The notes below the pieces were generated by a model, which was not told the DNA's origin, searched no databases, and saw only the letters and a list, made by a program, of their open reading frames with translations. From NCBI GenBank assembly GCA_001872455.1, contig MNXJ01000019.1, positions 1-43,345 of the forward strand: a stretch of DNA of 43,345 bases, written 5' to 3'. Every line of letters starts with the position of its first letter. The first letter of the stretch is position 1. This document shows positions 7,409 to 15,938 of this stretch, piece after piece. The stretch comes from Anaerolineae bacterium CG2_30_57_67 (lineage in GTDB: Bacteria > Chloroflexota > Anaerolineae > Anaerolineales > Villigracilaceae). Position numbers and translations under genes: made by a program.

Positions 7409-8050
7409 TTACTCTTCAGATTCTTCCTTCTTCTTCTTTTCCACCAACGCCGGCTCAAGCGACTCTACAGCAGCCACTTCAGGAGCAGCCTCTTCTGCGA
7501 AGGTGCTGGTGGCAATCACAATACCTTCATTCAGGTCAGAAAGCATGGTGACATTTTCCGGCAGAACCAAATCGCGGACGTGAAGAGAATCGCCAATATG
7601 CGCCAGGTGGCTGATGTCCAGGTCAACACGTTCTGGCAGGTCACCAGGCAGGGCTTCAATTTCCACTCGCTCCATGTTATGGACCAGCACCGCGCTAAAG
7701 TCCAAGACAGCCGGCGCAACCCCATGCAGGTGAACTTGCACCCAGGCGCGAATTTTCTCGGTCAGCGAGACGGCCTGAAAATCAACGTGAATCAGATTGC
7801 CCTTGATGTAGTTTTTTTGTTTTTCGCGTACCAGCGCAGCAATTTTTTTGCCTTCCAAGTCCACCGTCACAATGCTGGAAGAAGTCAAACGCGGAATGAG
7901 CAAGCCCGCTTCATGGGCGTCCATCTGAATGGCGACTGGCTCCACATTATGGCCGTAAATGACGCCGGGAAGTTGCCCGGCGCGGCGCAAGACGCTGACC
8001 TGCTTGCCAATGACCGAACGTTTGGTGGCTTTGATAATAATTTTTTCCAT
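7409..8050 (-). CDS. rplY: 50S ribosomal protein L25, CTC (long) form
   Basis: 213 residues. Binds 5S rRNA; the long form adds a C-terminal TL5/CTC domain. The N-terminal L25 domain (about 1-95) has the typical G-Q-L-P-G-V-I-Y-G-H-N motif. The C-terminal beta domain follows (H-L-H-G-V-A-P, L-P-E-R-V-D-L-D-I-S-H-L), then a charged low-complexity tail (K-K-K-K-E-E-S-E-E). The start at 8050 has AAGGAGAAAATCGC before it. The open frame upstream only reads through a tandem repeat, so it is rejected. Confidence 0.93.
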   Translation of the reverse strand: MEKIIIKATKRSVIGKQVSVLRRAGQLPGVIYGHNVEPVAIQMDAHEAGLLIPRLTSSSIVTVDLEGKKIAALVREKQKNYIKGNLIHVDFQAVSLTEKIRAWVQVHLHGVAPAVLDFSAVLVHNMERVEIEALPGDLPERVDLDISHLAHIGDSLHVRDLVLPENVTMLSDLNEGIVIATSTFAEEAAPEVAAVESLEPALVEKKKKEESEE

Positions 8051-8105
8051 GCGATTTTCTCCTTGGACGCCTCTCACCTCAGAAATTGAGGTTACCTTCG
8101 CCCGA

Positions 8106-8174
8106 TAGTGCCGGCTGATGCCGGTATAGTGCCGGCTTGCCGGTATAGTGCCGGCTGATGCCGGTATAGTGCCA
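8106..8174. repeat. Tandem GC-palindrome repeat upstream of rplY
   Basis: Three and a half direct copies of about 21 bases beginning TAGTGCCGGCTGATGCCGGT (units 8106-8126, 8127-8145, 8146-8166, partial 8167-8174); the middle copy is 2 bases shorter. Each unit holds GCCGGC and a GCCGG-loop-CCGGT hairpin. It sits in the leader region between the minus-strand gene at 8201 and rplY. Confidence 0.85.
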
Positions 8175-8200
8175 CGGGCCAACACAGCCCGCGCAATTGA

Positions 8201-8725
8201 CTAATGTTTTTTTCCGAACAGTAATCGCCCGGCCAACAAAATCAAGCCAGCGACAATACCGCCGATGATACCCGTGATGGCGGCCTGGCGGTCGTCAAAC
8301 AGGGTTTCAACCGGCCCGTTCACCTGATTGCCAATCAGCACCCCGGCGCGGATGGAAGCCGCCTGAATGCTGCGTCCAGCCATCAACCCGGCGGAGACGC
8401 TACTTGCTTCGATAGATTCTCCATACACAGCTAGGGCTTTCCCCTGCACCTGAAGGTGACTCGCGCGCGCCAAGCCAATCGCTGAATGGGAGATTTCTGC
8501 AGAATCACTGTTCAACATCCCAATCAACGAGTTCTGCGTCCGAACCGTCTCGGCCTGAATGTTGGCCGCCAACGCGGTGTTCATATCCACCTCAGTAGAT
8601 TCAATCCGCGCCAGGTCACACTGGGTCGCACGCACCATTTCGGCCTGCACCAACTGAACATTCGCTTGATGCAAATTGACGACTTGCGGCATTTCATCTC
8701 GTTGAGATTGGTTAGAGTCAGACAT
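8201..8725 (-). CDS. Solenoid-like protein with C-terminal membrane anchor
   Basis: 174 residues from the ATG at 8725, which follows CCCGGAGGCGTC (good ribosome binding site). No signal peptide. Residues about 10-140 are a run of short, alternating small/hydrophobic segments (V-x-L-x-Q-A-x-V-x-L-V, A-E-M-V-R-A-T, I-E-S-T-E-V) that look like rungs of a right-handed beta-solenoid or a polymer-forming, bactofilin-like fold. A single TM helix (I-T-G-I-I-G-G-I-V-A-G-L-I-L-L-A) near 150-168 and a basic end (G-K-K-H) make it tail-anchored with the body in the cytosol. No enzyme motif. Upstream on the same strand is the PIG-L deacetylase gene, with a GCCTCC/GGAGGC hairpin in between (about 8747-8765). 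Confidence 0.6.
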   Translation of the reverse strand: MSDSNQSQRDEMPQVVNLHQANVQLVQAEMVRATQCDLARIESTEVDMNTALAANIQAETVRTQNSLIGMLNSDSAEISHSAIGLARASHLQVQGKALAVYGESIEASSVSAGLMAGRSIQAASIRAGVLIGNQVNGPVETLFDDRQAAITGIIGGIVAGLILLAGRLLFGKKH

Positions 8726-8816
8726 GACGCCTCCGGGCATAAAACGCGCCTCCAAGCGGAGGCGAAAGTTCCAGCGGGACTGGATTGTAGCCGGCGGATG
8801 ACGATTCGTCAATAGT

Positions 8817-9449
8817 TCACCGCCCAAAGCTACCAGCAATCCGCAAAATATCAAATCCTTCGGCAAAGGGGCGTTCAGCCAATGCGCCATGCCGTACCAT
8901 GATGGAACGAGTCAGGTCACGGTTGAAATAATACTTATCACTGTACGTTTCATACTGCGAAAGCGCCTGAATCTTGGCGTTCACATCCGCTTCGCTAACT
9001 TCGGCCAGAAAATGCGGAAAAAAACCATAGGATGAGCGCACAACGTCAAAGCCAAGCACAGTAATGCCGCGAAACGCGCGCAAAGACTCGTCTGTGGCAA
9101 CGTTATGGTCCTGGTGCACATCTTGTTTGCTGTGGACAAATATCAAATCCGGGTTGAAATCGCGGCGCAGATTGAGAAAGTACTCCAAAATCTCCTGGCG
9201 CGAATCAGGGAAAATGCGTGTGGTAAATGGACCCAGCACAACTTTTTCACGCGGGACGCCCAATACCGCCATGGAACGCAAATGCTCCTCCGCCACATTC
9301 TGCAAGGCCGGGTTTTTGCGATTATCCGAAAGCGTCACACACAATAAATCCGTCTGCGGCGCAATCTGATGAATCAACGCGCCACAACCCAGCTCAATAT
9401 CGTCAGGGTGCGCACCAATAAAAAGAACTCGCTCACCAAAAAATTTCAT
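8817..9449 (-). CDS. PIG-L (LmbE) family deacetylase
   Basis: 210 residues. Zinc-dependent N-deacetylase of N-acetyl sugars or related compounds. A-H-P-D-D-I-E-L-G-C-G at 13-23 supplies the first zinc ligands and catalytic Asp; H-Q-D-H near residue 125 supplies the last ligand. Start chosen at the ATG at 9449 (M-K-F-F-G-E-R-V-L-F), just before the first strand of the fold; an alternative at 9506 would overlap the upstream methyltransferase. Upstream on the same strand is a SAM methyltransferase 31 bases away, suggesting a shared sugar- or antibiotic-like modification step. The substrate cannot be read from the sequence. Confidence 0.88.
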   Translation of the reverse strand: MKFFGERVLFIGAHPDDIELGCGALIHQIAPQTDLLCVTLSDNRKNPALQNVAEEHLRSMAVLGVPREKVVLGPFTTRIFPDSRQEILEYFLNLRRDFNPDLIFVHSKQDVHQDHNVATDESLRAFRGITVLGFDVVRSSYGFFPHFLAEVSEADVNAKIQALSQYETYSDKYYFNRDLTRSIMVRHGALAERPFAEGFDILRIAGSFGR

Positions 9450-9480
9450 CCGTTTGCCATCCGTTTCAAAAACCCGCTTA

Positions 9481-10308
9481 CTATTTCGTCGCCAAAATCC
9501 CGCCAACGACTTTGGTCATCACCAATTTGCCGTCGCGTTCAAACCAGCGCGTTGCCACCTGTTCGATTTTGCCAATCAACGTCTCGTACTCATCTTTGCC
9601 GCTGAACATACTCGTCCACAATTTTCGGTCTTCGCTCAACGATGCGCGGACATAAGCCATGAACGGCGCCACTTCCGGGAACGTCAGCGGATTCTCAAAC
9701 GTGAGCAACTCCGTTTTAGCAAAAAGAGCGCTGATTGTCTGAAAAATCTCGCCCTTAAAACGGCTTGAGCCCGGCATGGGCGGAATCGCCTGCCCGCAGG
9801 CTTCGGTGATGATGTCGTAGAACATTTTTTTATTTTCGGGCAGCGGCCCGGTCACAAACAAGCGTCCGCCCGGCTTTCCAGAAACTGTATCGGGACCACG
9901 CAGCACGCGATGCGCTTCGCCAAAAGTGAATTCCAAATCTGCGGCGTAGTAAATTGCAAAAGCGCTGGAGAGAAAATCAAAACGATTGTCGGCGAAAGCG
10001 AACGGCTGATTAAAATCCAGAAACTGGAAATCAATGTTCGTCTCGCCGCGTTCAACCAGTAGCGCGCGCGCCTTCTCTAATAATTCTTCAGAGACATCCC
10101 CACCGACAATCCGCGCCTGCCCTTTGGTATAATCGCTGTACAGAAAACATTGTTTGCCCGCGCCACAGCCGACATCCAAAATATCAAAACCCGGCTGGGG
10201 ATTAAGCACTTCCAAATTCCACTGGTCAATATTGCGCAAACCATATTTTTCGTGAATATCAATCCGCACAAGCAAGTCTTTGCTGGTTTCTTGAAAGTTA
10301 ATTTTCAT
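9481..10308 (-). CDS. Class I SAM-dependent methyltransferase
   Basis: 275 residues. Motif I is I-L-D-V-G-C-G-A-G-K-Q at about 43-53; the acidic motif II (G-G-D-V-S) and the hydrophobic F-D-F-L-S-S-A-F-A-I-Y-Y motif IV region follow. The C-terminal 100 residues have no recognised motif and may bind the substrate. The ribosome binding site is GGGAG, 6 bases before the ATG. Probably in an operon with the PIG-L deacetylase downstream. Substrate unknown. Confidence 0.83.
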   Translation of the reverse strand: MKINFQETSKDLLVRIDIHEKYGLRNIDQWNLEVLNPQPGFDILDVGCGAGKQCFLYSDYTKGQARIVGGDVSEELLEKARALLVERGETNIDFQFLDFNQPFAFADNRFDFLSSAFAIYYAADLEFTFGEAHRVLRGPDTVSGKPGGRLFVTGPLPENKKMFYDIITEACGQAIPPMPGSSRFKGEIFQTISALFAKTELLTFENPLTFPEVAPFMAYVRASLSEDRKLWTSMFSGKDEYETLIGKIEQVATRWFERDGKLVMTKVVGGILATK

Positions 10309-10414
10309 TCAGACTCCCATCTCGATAATGGCTATTTTGTAGCGCGTTTCTGATAACGAACGCGGATTATACCAAACCTTCAATTTCCCATTCTGCATTC
10401 AACCTATATTTTCC

Positions 10415-11698
10415 ATGACATCCAAACCTACCATCCCCGCCGTCAAAGGCATGCGCGAGTTCTATCCAGAAGACCTGGCTGTGCGTAATTATATTTACCA
10501 AAAAGTCTGCCAGGCCGCCACACAATTCGGCTATCAGGAGTGGGAATCGCCCTACGTCGAAGCCATCGCCCTGTACGCCGCCAAATCGGGCGAAGAACTG
10601 GTCGAAAAACAATCCTTCGTCTTCAGCGACCGCGGCGGCGACAAAATCACCCTGCGGCCTGAGTTGACTCCCTCGCTAGCGCGCATGGTCGCCAAACGCC
10701 AGGGCGAGTTGGTTTTTCCACTGCGCTGGTGGCAATACGGCCCCATGTGGCGCTACGAACAGCCCCAAAAAGGCCGCACGCGCGAATTTTTTCAGTGGAA
10801 TGTAGACATGCTCGGCGTCAACTCCCCCGAAGCGGATGCAGAACTAATCAGCGTCGCGGCCACCTTCTTGAAACTGGTTGGCCTTTCGCCGCAACAAGCC
10901 ACCATTCTAGTCAATAATCGCCGCCTGATGGACGCGCAATTTGACTTTCTTGGCATCACCCCCGAAAATCGAACGTTCGTCTCCGGGCTGGTAGACCGCC
11001 GCACAAAGATGAAACCCGAAGCCTGGGACGTCTACGCCCTCGAAAACGGTCTCAATCAGCAACAGCTCGACGGTCTGGAGAAAATTCTCGGCGACCTGGA
11101 TTTGTGGCAAAAATCTGATGAATTGGTGCGGCTCTTCAAGGCGCTGGAAGCCCTCGGTGTGCGCGAGTACGTCAAATTCGACCCCAACATCATGCGCGGC
11201 CTGCTCTACTACACCGGCACCGTCTTTGAAGCCTTCGATGTCTCCGGTTCGGTGAGACGCGCCATTTTGGGCGGTGGGCGCTATGACAACCTGTTGGCCG
11301 ATGTCGGCGGCGACCCGCTCTCCGGTGTCGGATTTGCCATGGGCGATGTCGTCATCGGGATTATTTTGCAGGAAAAGGGACTCATTCCAGCCTTTACGCC
11401 TTCCCCCGCCCCGATACTGGTGACTGTTTTCGACGAGTCACTCTGGCTGGACTCTTTTGCCGTTGCCGCAGAACTGCGCGCGGCTGGTCTCAACGTAATA
11501 GTCTCACCCGAACCCGCCAAACTGCCAAAACAATTCAAATTTGCCGACCGGATGGGTATCCGCGTGGCAGTCGTCCTCGGCCCGGATGAAGCCGCCAGCG
11601 GGCAGGTGACGCTCAAAAACTTAAAAAACGGCACCCAGCAAACCGTCAGCCGTTCGCAAGCGCCAAAAGAAATCAGCGAAATTCTCGCCAGCGCGTAA
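10415..11698 (+). CDS. hisS: Histidyl-tRNA synthetase
   Basis: 427 residues, class II synthetase. Motif 2 region: R-P-E-L-T-P-S-L-A-R, then W-x-Y-G-P-M-W-R-Y-E-x-P-Q-x-G-R-x-R-E-F-x-Q. HisA box: G-L-x-Y-Y-T-G-T-V-F-E-A-F. Motif 3: G-G-G-R-Y-D-N-L. A C-terminal anticodon-binding domain covers about 330-427. No Shine-Dalgarno sequence is visible; a TATATT box ends 4 bases before the ATG and another AT-rich box (ATTATACC) lies near 10367, so the mRNA leader is short. The dlt genes start 4 bases after its stop, so hisS heads that operon. Confidence 0.95.
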   Translation: MTSKPTIPAVKGMREFYPEDLAVRNYIYQKVCQAATQFGYQEWESPYVEAIALYAAKSGEELVEKQSFVFSDRGGDKITLRPELTPSLARMVAKRQGELVFPLRWWQYGPMWRYEQPQKGRTREFFQWNVDMLGVNSPEADAELISVAATFLKLVGLSPQQATILVNNRRLMDAQFDFLGITPENRTFVSGLVDRRTKMKPEAWDVYALENGLNQQQLDGLEKILGDLDLWQKSDELVRLFKALEALGVREYVKFDPNIMRGLLYYTGTVFEAFDVSGSVRRAILGGGRYDNLLADVGGDPLSGVGFAMGDVVIGIILQEKGLIPAFTPSPAPILVTVFDESLWLDSFAVAAELRAAGLNVIVSPEPAKLPKQFKFADRMGIRVAVVLGPDEAASGQVTLKNLKNGTQQTVSRSQAPKEISEILASA

Positions 11699-11702
11699 AA
11701 GC

Positions 11703-12917
11703 ATGAAGAAAGCGCCTCACCTGCTCGCAGCGGCGATCGCGCTGTGCACAATTCTCCTGCTCGCGGTTTGGGGCAATTTTTTCGCCCGCCGCCAGGAGAA
11801 TCTTTTTGTTCACGCCCTGGCCGCCACCAAGAGCAATCAGGCCTACAACGGCTCCGCCTTCCAGCGCGCCGCCTCGCGCTACCCCGATTTGCTGCTCATT
11901 TACGGCAGTTCTGAGTTAACACAGGGCGACCCGCGCTATCAGTCGCGCGCTTTTTTTCGCAAATACCCCACCGATTTCATGGTTTTTCAGGTGGCAAAAC
12001 CCGCCGCCAACGCGCTGACCATTGCACAGTCGCTGGCCGCTCTTGGCAGTGATTTACGCGGCAAAAAAGTCGTCATTTCGTTTACGCCCTCGCTGTTTCT
12101 TCTACCCATGCTCAGCCAGGAATATTACAACGGCAATTTCTCGCGCCTGCACGCGTACGAGTTGATTTTCAGCCCCACACTCAGCCGCGCCGTGCGCCAA
12201 GCCGCCGCCCGGCGCATGTTGGATTATCCCGACTCGCTTGCCGAGGACGCCCTGCTGCATTTTGCGTTGCAACACAGCGCCGAAGATGCTCCACTTGACA
12301 ACATCCTACTGGCCTTCTCCTGGCCGCTCGGACGCCTGCAAACCACACTTATCCGCCAGCAAGACCATTTTGCCAGCCTGAACGAACTGACCGAAAAACG
12401 TCTTGACTCCAATATTTACCCCGCGCCTGCCAAAATTGACTGGCAGGGTCTGCTGCAAAAAGCGCGCGAAGAACAAGCCCCTTTTTCCAACAACAACCCC
12501 TACGGCGTGGATAATGTCTTTTGGGAGCAGGAATACAAAGCCAGCTTCGACCAGCCCATTGCGCCCGGTTCGGGCGACGCGGAATTTCTCACCAGCCTGG
12601 AAAACTCCAAGGAGTGGCAAGATTTTGACCTGCTCTTGCGCGTTCTGACTGAACTAGGCGCGCGCCCGCTGTTGATCAGCCGCCCACTTAACGCGCCCTT
12701 TCTCGAAGCCCTCGGCATTTCGCGCCGGGCGCAGTCGGTTTACTACCAAAAACTTACTGCCGCCGTCGCATCCTACCCGGTGACGCTGGTAGATTTTCAC
12801 ACGCTGGACGGCGACAAAACCTTCAGCGTTGACCGCACTTCGCACCCCAGCCTGGCCGGTTGGATTTACGTCAACCAGGCGCTGGATGCTTTCTATCACG
12901 ACCTGAGGCAGCCATGA
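11703..12917 (+). CDS. dltD: DltD, D-alanine transfer protein
   Basis: 404 residues. In the Dlt system DltD is a membrane-anchored, extracellular SGNH-like esterase that acts with DltB to move D-alanine onto the acceptor polymer. One N-terminal TM anchor (about 5-26) is followed by I-Y-G-S-S-E-L at 66-72 (catalytic Ser) and a C-terminal D-R-T-S-H-P-S block (Asp/His of the triad). The length is typical. It begins 4 bases after hisS with no ribosome binding site, so it is probably translationally coupled, and overlaps dltC by ATGA. Confidence 0.9.
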   Translation: MKKAPHLLAAAIALCTILLLAVWGNFFARRQENLFVHALAATKSNQAYNGSAFQRAASRYPDLLLIYGSSELTQGDPRYQSRAFFRKYPTDFMVFQVAKPAANALTIAQSLAALGSDLRGKKVVISFTPSLFLLPMLSQEYYNGNFSRLHAYELIFSPTLSRAVRQAAARRMLDYPDSLAEDALLHFALQHSAEDAPLDNILLAFSWPLGRLQTTLIRQQDHFASLNELTEKRLDSNIYPAPAKIDWQGLLQKAREEQAPFSNNNPYGVDNVFWEQEYKASFDQPIAPGSGDAEFLTSLENSKEWQDFDLLLRVLTELGARPLLISRPLNAPFLEALGISRRAQSVYYQKLTAAVASYPVTLVDFHTLDGDKTFSVDRTSHPSLAGWIYVNQALDAFYHDLRQP

Positions 12918-13162
12918 ATATCTCTGAAATCGTCCTGACCGAACTCGAAAAAGTGACCGAAACCGACGAAGTCCGCCGCAATCTTGACCTGATGCTGTTC
13001 GATGAGAAAATTCTCGACTCTTTCGGCTCAATGGAATTGATGGTCGCGCTTTCAGAGCAATTCGGTCTCGAAATCACACCGGGGCAGGTGGAGCGCGAAC
13101 AGTGGACCAGCCCGCGCAAAATCATCGCCTATGTGCAAGAACGGCTGAAGGAAATTCACTGA
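12914..13162 (+). CDS. dltC: DltC, D-alanyl carrier protein
   Basis: 82 residues, a small acidic four-helix carrier. The phosphopantetheine serine is S36 in I-L-D-S-F-G-S-M-E-L, the DltC version of the acyl-carrier motif. DltA loads D-alanine on this arm; DltB/DltX/DltD then pass it across the membrane. The start overlaps the dltD stop (ATGA); the longer open frame from 12860 is inside dltD. Confidence 0.93.
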   Translation: MNISEIVLTELEKVTETDEVRRNLDLMLFDEKILDSFGSMELMVALSEQFGLEITPGQVEREQWTSPRKIIAYVQERLKEIH

Positions 13163-13164
13163 TC

Positions 13165-13323
13165 ATGCGCCGTCTGAATTTGTTACGCCAATCTTTGCAT
13201 GAAAATTTTTGGGCAAAAGAAATTTTGCTGAGCCTCTACTACCTGCTGATTTTCGCAGCGCTGATTGCAATGTACGGCCAGGGAAATTTTTCGACACCCG
13301 ATTTTATTTACCAGGGATTCTGA
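13165..13323 (+). CDS. dltX: DltX, small D-alanylation membrane protein
   Basis: 52 residues. A basic N-terminus (M-R-R-L-N-L-L-R-Q), one TM helix (about 20-40) and a C-terminal F-I-Y-Q-G-F. Known DltX proteins are about 50 residues with one TM helix and end in an F-I-Y-x-x-F motif, whose tyrosine has been proposed to carry D-alanine during transfer. ATG at 13165 is 2 bases after the dltC stop, and dltA follows 3 bases after its own stop. Size, topology, tail motif and position between dltC and dltA all agree. Confidence 0.88.
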   Translation: MRRLNLLRQSLHENFWAKEILLSLYYLLIFAALIAMYGQGNFSTPDFIYQGF

Positions 13324-13326
13324 CGC

Positions 13327-14796
13327 ATGACCTTGCTCGAACAGATTGACCAGTGGCATCAGCGCGCGCCGCAACGCCTGGCGCACATCAGCGGCGCACA
13401 AACGTTGACTTACGCTGAACTCTTCCAGCGTTCCAACGCGCTGGCGCTGGCCTTGCGCCACAAGCTCACGCCCAGCGCCGAACCCGTCGCCGTGCTCGGC
13501 CACAAAGAATCAGAAATGCTGGTCGCTTTTCTGGGGTGCGTCAAGGCCGGACGCCCATACATTCCACTGGATATTTCCCTGCCCGCCGGGCGCGTTGAGA
13601 CGATTCTCACGGCCAGCGGCGCGCCGCTATTGCTCACACCCGCAACTGTCCGCGCCTGGAGTGATGAATTTCTCGACCAGACAGCAGATTTTCAACCCGC
13701 GCCGCTCACGCCAGACGCGCCCTGGTACATCATTTTCACCTCCGGCAGCACCGGCGCGCCCAAAGGCGTCGTCATCACCCGCCAGAACCTGGAAAGTTTC
13801 GTCGGCTGGAGCCAGGCAGAGCAAAATTTCCTGCCAGCAGGCGAGGTTTTTCTCAATCAGGCGCCATTTTCGTTTGATTTATCGGTAATGGATTTGTACT
13901 CCAGCCTGGCCAGCGGCGGCACGCTCTTCAGCCTGACGCGTGAGTTAATCGCTGAACCCAAAAAAATATTCGCTGCGCTGACCGAATCTCGCGTCAGCGT
14001 GTGGGTTTCCACCCCGTCATTTGCGCAACTCTGCCTGGCAGAACCAACCTTCCGCCAGGAAATGCTCCCGTCGGCGCGAAAATTCTGGTTTTGCGGCGAG
14101 ACTCTCACACCAGAAGTAGCCGCCAGCCTGCTGAAACGTTTTCCCGCCGCGGAGGTGTGGAACACTTACGGGCCGACGGAAGCCACCGTGGCGACAACTT
14201 CCCTACGGGTGGATGCGGACATTCTGGCAGCCTACGCGCCCCTGCCAGTGGGACGGCCCAAACCTAACAGCCGCATCCTGATTCTCACTAACGGCCTTCA
14301 GGCTGAGGCGGGACAGCGCGGCGAAATCGTCATTGCCGGACAAAACGTCAGCGCCGGCTATCTCCATCAGCCCGAACTCTCGGCCCGTTCCTTCTATCAA
14401 ATTGACAGCGCGCGCGCCTATCGTACCGGCGATATGGGGCATTTTCAGGATGGTTTTTTGTTTTTCGATGGGCGCATGGATTTCCAAATCAAATTGCACG
14501 GCTATCGCATTGAAATTGGCGACATCGAGGCCAACTTGCAGGCGCTGACGGGGGTACGCGATGCGGTCGTTTTGCCCATTCTCAAAAGTAACAAGGTTGA
14601 ATATCTGGCGGCATTTGTGATTTTACAGCAAGCGCAAAGCGGCTCAACCTTTGAAATCAGCCGGGCGCTGAAGCGCGAGTTGGGCGCGCGCCTGCCCGAT
14701 TACATGATTCCGCGCAAGTTTGTTTTCTTGCCCGATTTTCCGATGACGCCCAACGGCAAAGCCGACCGGCGCAAACTGGCAGAGCGCCTGGCATGA
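13327..14796 (+). CDS. dltA: DltA, D-alanine--carrier protein ligase
   Basis: 489 residues. Adenylate-forming enzyme that activates D-alanine with ATP and loads it on DltC. The P-loop F-T-S-G-S-T-G-A-P-K-G is at 137-147; N-T-Y-G-P-T-E-A-T, Y-R-T-G-D and the C-terminal N-G-K (K478) are present. Length and motifs fit DltA better than a peptide-synthetase module (no condensation or carrier domain attached). It overlaps dltB by ATGA. Confidence 0.93.
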   Translation: MTLLEQIDQWHQRAPQRLAHISGAQTLTYAELFQRSNALALALRHKLTPSAEPVAVLGHKESEMLVAFLGCVKAGRPYIPLDISLPAGRVETILTASGAPLLLTPATVRAWSDEFLDQTADFQPAPLTPDAPWYIIFTSGSTGAPKGVVITRQNLESFVGWSQAEQNFLPAGEVFLNQAPFSFDLSVMDLYSSLASGGTLFSLTRELIAEPKKIFAALTESRVSVWVSTPSFAQLCLAEPTFRQEMLPSARKFWFCGETLTPEVAASLLKRFPAAEVWNTYGPTEATVATTSLRVDADILAAYAPLPVGRPKPNSRILILTNGLQAEAGQRGEIVIAGQNVSAGYLHQPELSARSFYQIDSARAYRTGDMGHFQDGFLFFDGRMDFQIKLHGYRIEIGDIEANLQALTGVRDAVVLPILKSNKVEYLAAFVILQQAQSGSTFEISRALKRELGARLPDYMIPRKFVFLPDFPMTPNGKADRRKLAERLA

Positions 14797-15938
14797 CACC
14801 CTACGCCGATTTTCTGTACTTTGGCGTCTCGCTCTACGCGCTGTTGCCCGCTGCGCTGTTGGGCTGGCTGAAGCGCTTTACGCGCATCTGGCTGGTGTTT
14901 GCCACGCTGGGAATGCTGGCGGTGCAATACTGGCAAGGCGGCAGCGGGCTGGAAAATAAATTTTGGCTGATGTTGGGTTACGCCACCCTGCAATGGCTCA
15001 ATGCGCGCCTGTTTTTGAAATTGCGTGCGCAGAAAGTTCGCCGTCCGGCTTTTTATTTTGCTTTACTGGTGGCGCTTTTGCCCCTGCTGGCGGGAAAATT
15101 TTTTCCCGGCGATACGCTGGTGTTCGTAGGGCTGTCGTATATCACCTTCCGCAGCCTGGATGTTTTGTTTGGAATTCAGGACGGAGGCATCCAGGCGTTA
15201 CCGCTGGCGCAATACAGCCAGTTTTTACTGTTTTTCGCGACGATTTCCTCCGGCCCAATAGACCGATTTCAACGCTTTGGACAAGACTGGCGGCGGGAGC
15301 GCACCAGCGCAGAATGGCTACGCGATATAGACGGCGGAATTCAGCGTATTTTTACCGGCTTTTTGTACAAATTTATTCTCGCGGCGCTAATTAAACAATA
15401 CTGGCTTGACGCGGTTTCCGGCGCCGAACTGGGGCAAACCATCGCGTACATGTACGCCTACACGTTTTACCTATTTTTTGATTTTGCCGGATACAGCGCT
15501 TTCGCGGTTGGCTTTGCATATTTCTTCGGCATTCATCCCCCCGAAAATTTTCGACGCCCATTTGCGGCGCGCGATTTGCGCGATTTTTGGAATCGCTGGC
15601 ACATCAGCCTGTCGTTCTGGTTCCGCGATTTTGTCTACAATCGCTTTGTGTTCGCTTCGGTCAAGGGAAAATGGTTCAAAAACCGTTTCACTGCCGCCTA
15701 TTTGGGCTATTTTCTTTCAATGGGGCTGATGGGCGTCTGGCACGGGCTGGCGGCGCATTACATCGTCTACGGGTTGTACCACGGCGCGTTGTTATTTCTG
15801 ACCGACTGGCTCAACCGGCGCTACCGCAACAATCGCCTGCTCAACAGCGACAGTTTGTTCTGGCGCGGCGCGTCAATTTTTCTGACATTTCATCTGGTGA
15901 GTTTCGGCTTTCTGATTTTCTCGGGGCGCTTGTTTTAA
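14793..15938 (+). CDS. dltB: DltB, MBOAT-family D-alanyl transferase
   Basis: 381 residues, about 10-11 TM segments. Moves D-alanine from DltC across the membrane. The MBOAT signature is present: W-N-R-W-H-I-S-L-S-F-W-F-R-D (H270) and G-V-W-H-G (H317). The 47-residue spacing is the same as between the two key histidines of characterised DltB. I-S-S-G-P-I-D-R-F-x-R-F is also typical. Last gene of the hisS-dltDCXAB operon. Confidence 0.92.
   Translation: MTPYADFLYFGVSLYALLPAALLGWLKRFTRIWLVFATLGMLAVQYWQGGSGLENKFWLMLGYATLQWLNARLFLKLRAQKVRRPAFYFALLVALLPLLAGKFFPGDTLVFVGLSYITFRSLDVLFGIQDGGIQALPLAQYSQFLLFFATISSGPIDRFQRFGQDWRRERTSAEWLRDIDGGIQRIFTGFLYKFILAALIKQYWLDAVSGAELGQTIAYMYAYTFYLFFDFAGYSAFAVGFAYFFGIHPPENFRRPFAARDLRDFWNRWHISLSFWFRDFVYNRFVFASVKGKWFKNRFTAAYLGYFLSMGLMGVWHGLAAHYIVYGLYHGALLFLTDWLNRRYRNNRLLNSDSLFWRGASIFLTFHLVSFGFLIFSGRLF

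Noticed and set aside
8106-8174. CRISPR-like repeats
   Set aside because: Units are contiguous without spacers.
10309-10414. T-box or other riboswitch before hisS
   Set aside because: The gap is too short for a T-box and no conserved element was seen.
13102-13323. 73-codon version of DltX starting inside dltC
   Set aside because: The extra N-terminal part is dltC read in another frame; the ATG at 13165 gives the expected 52-residue DltX.
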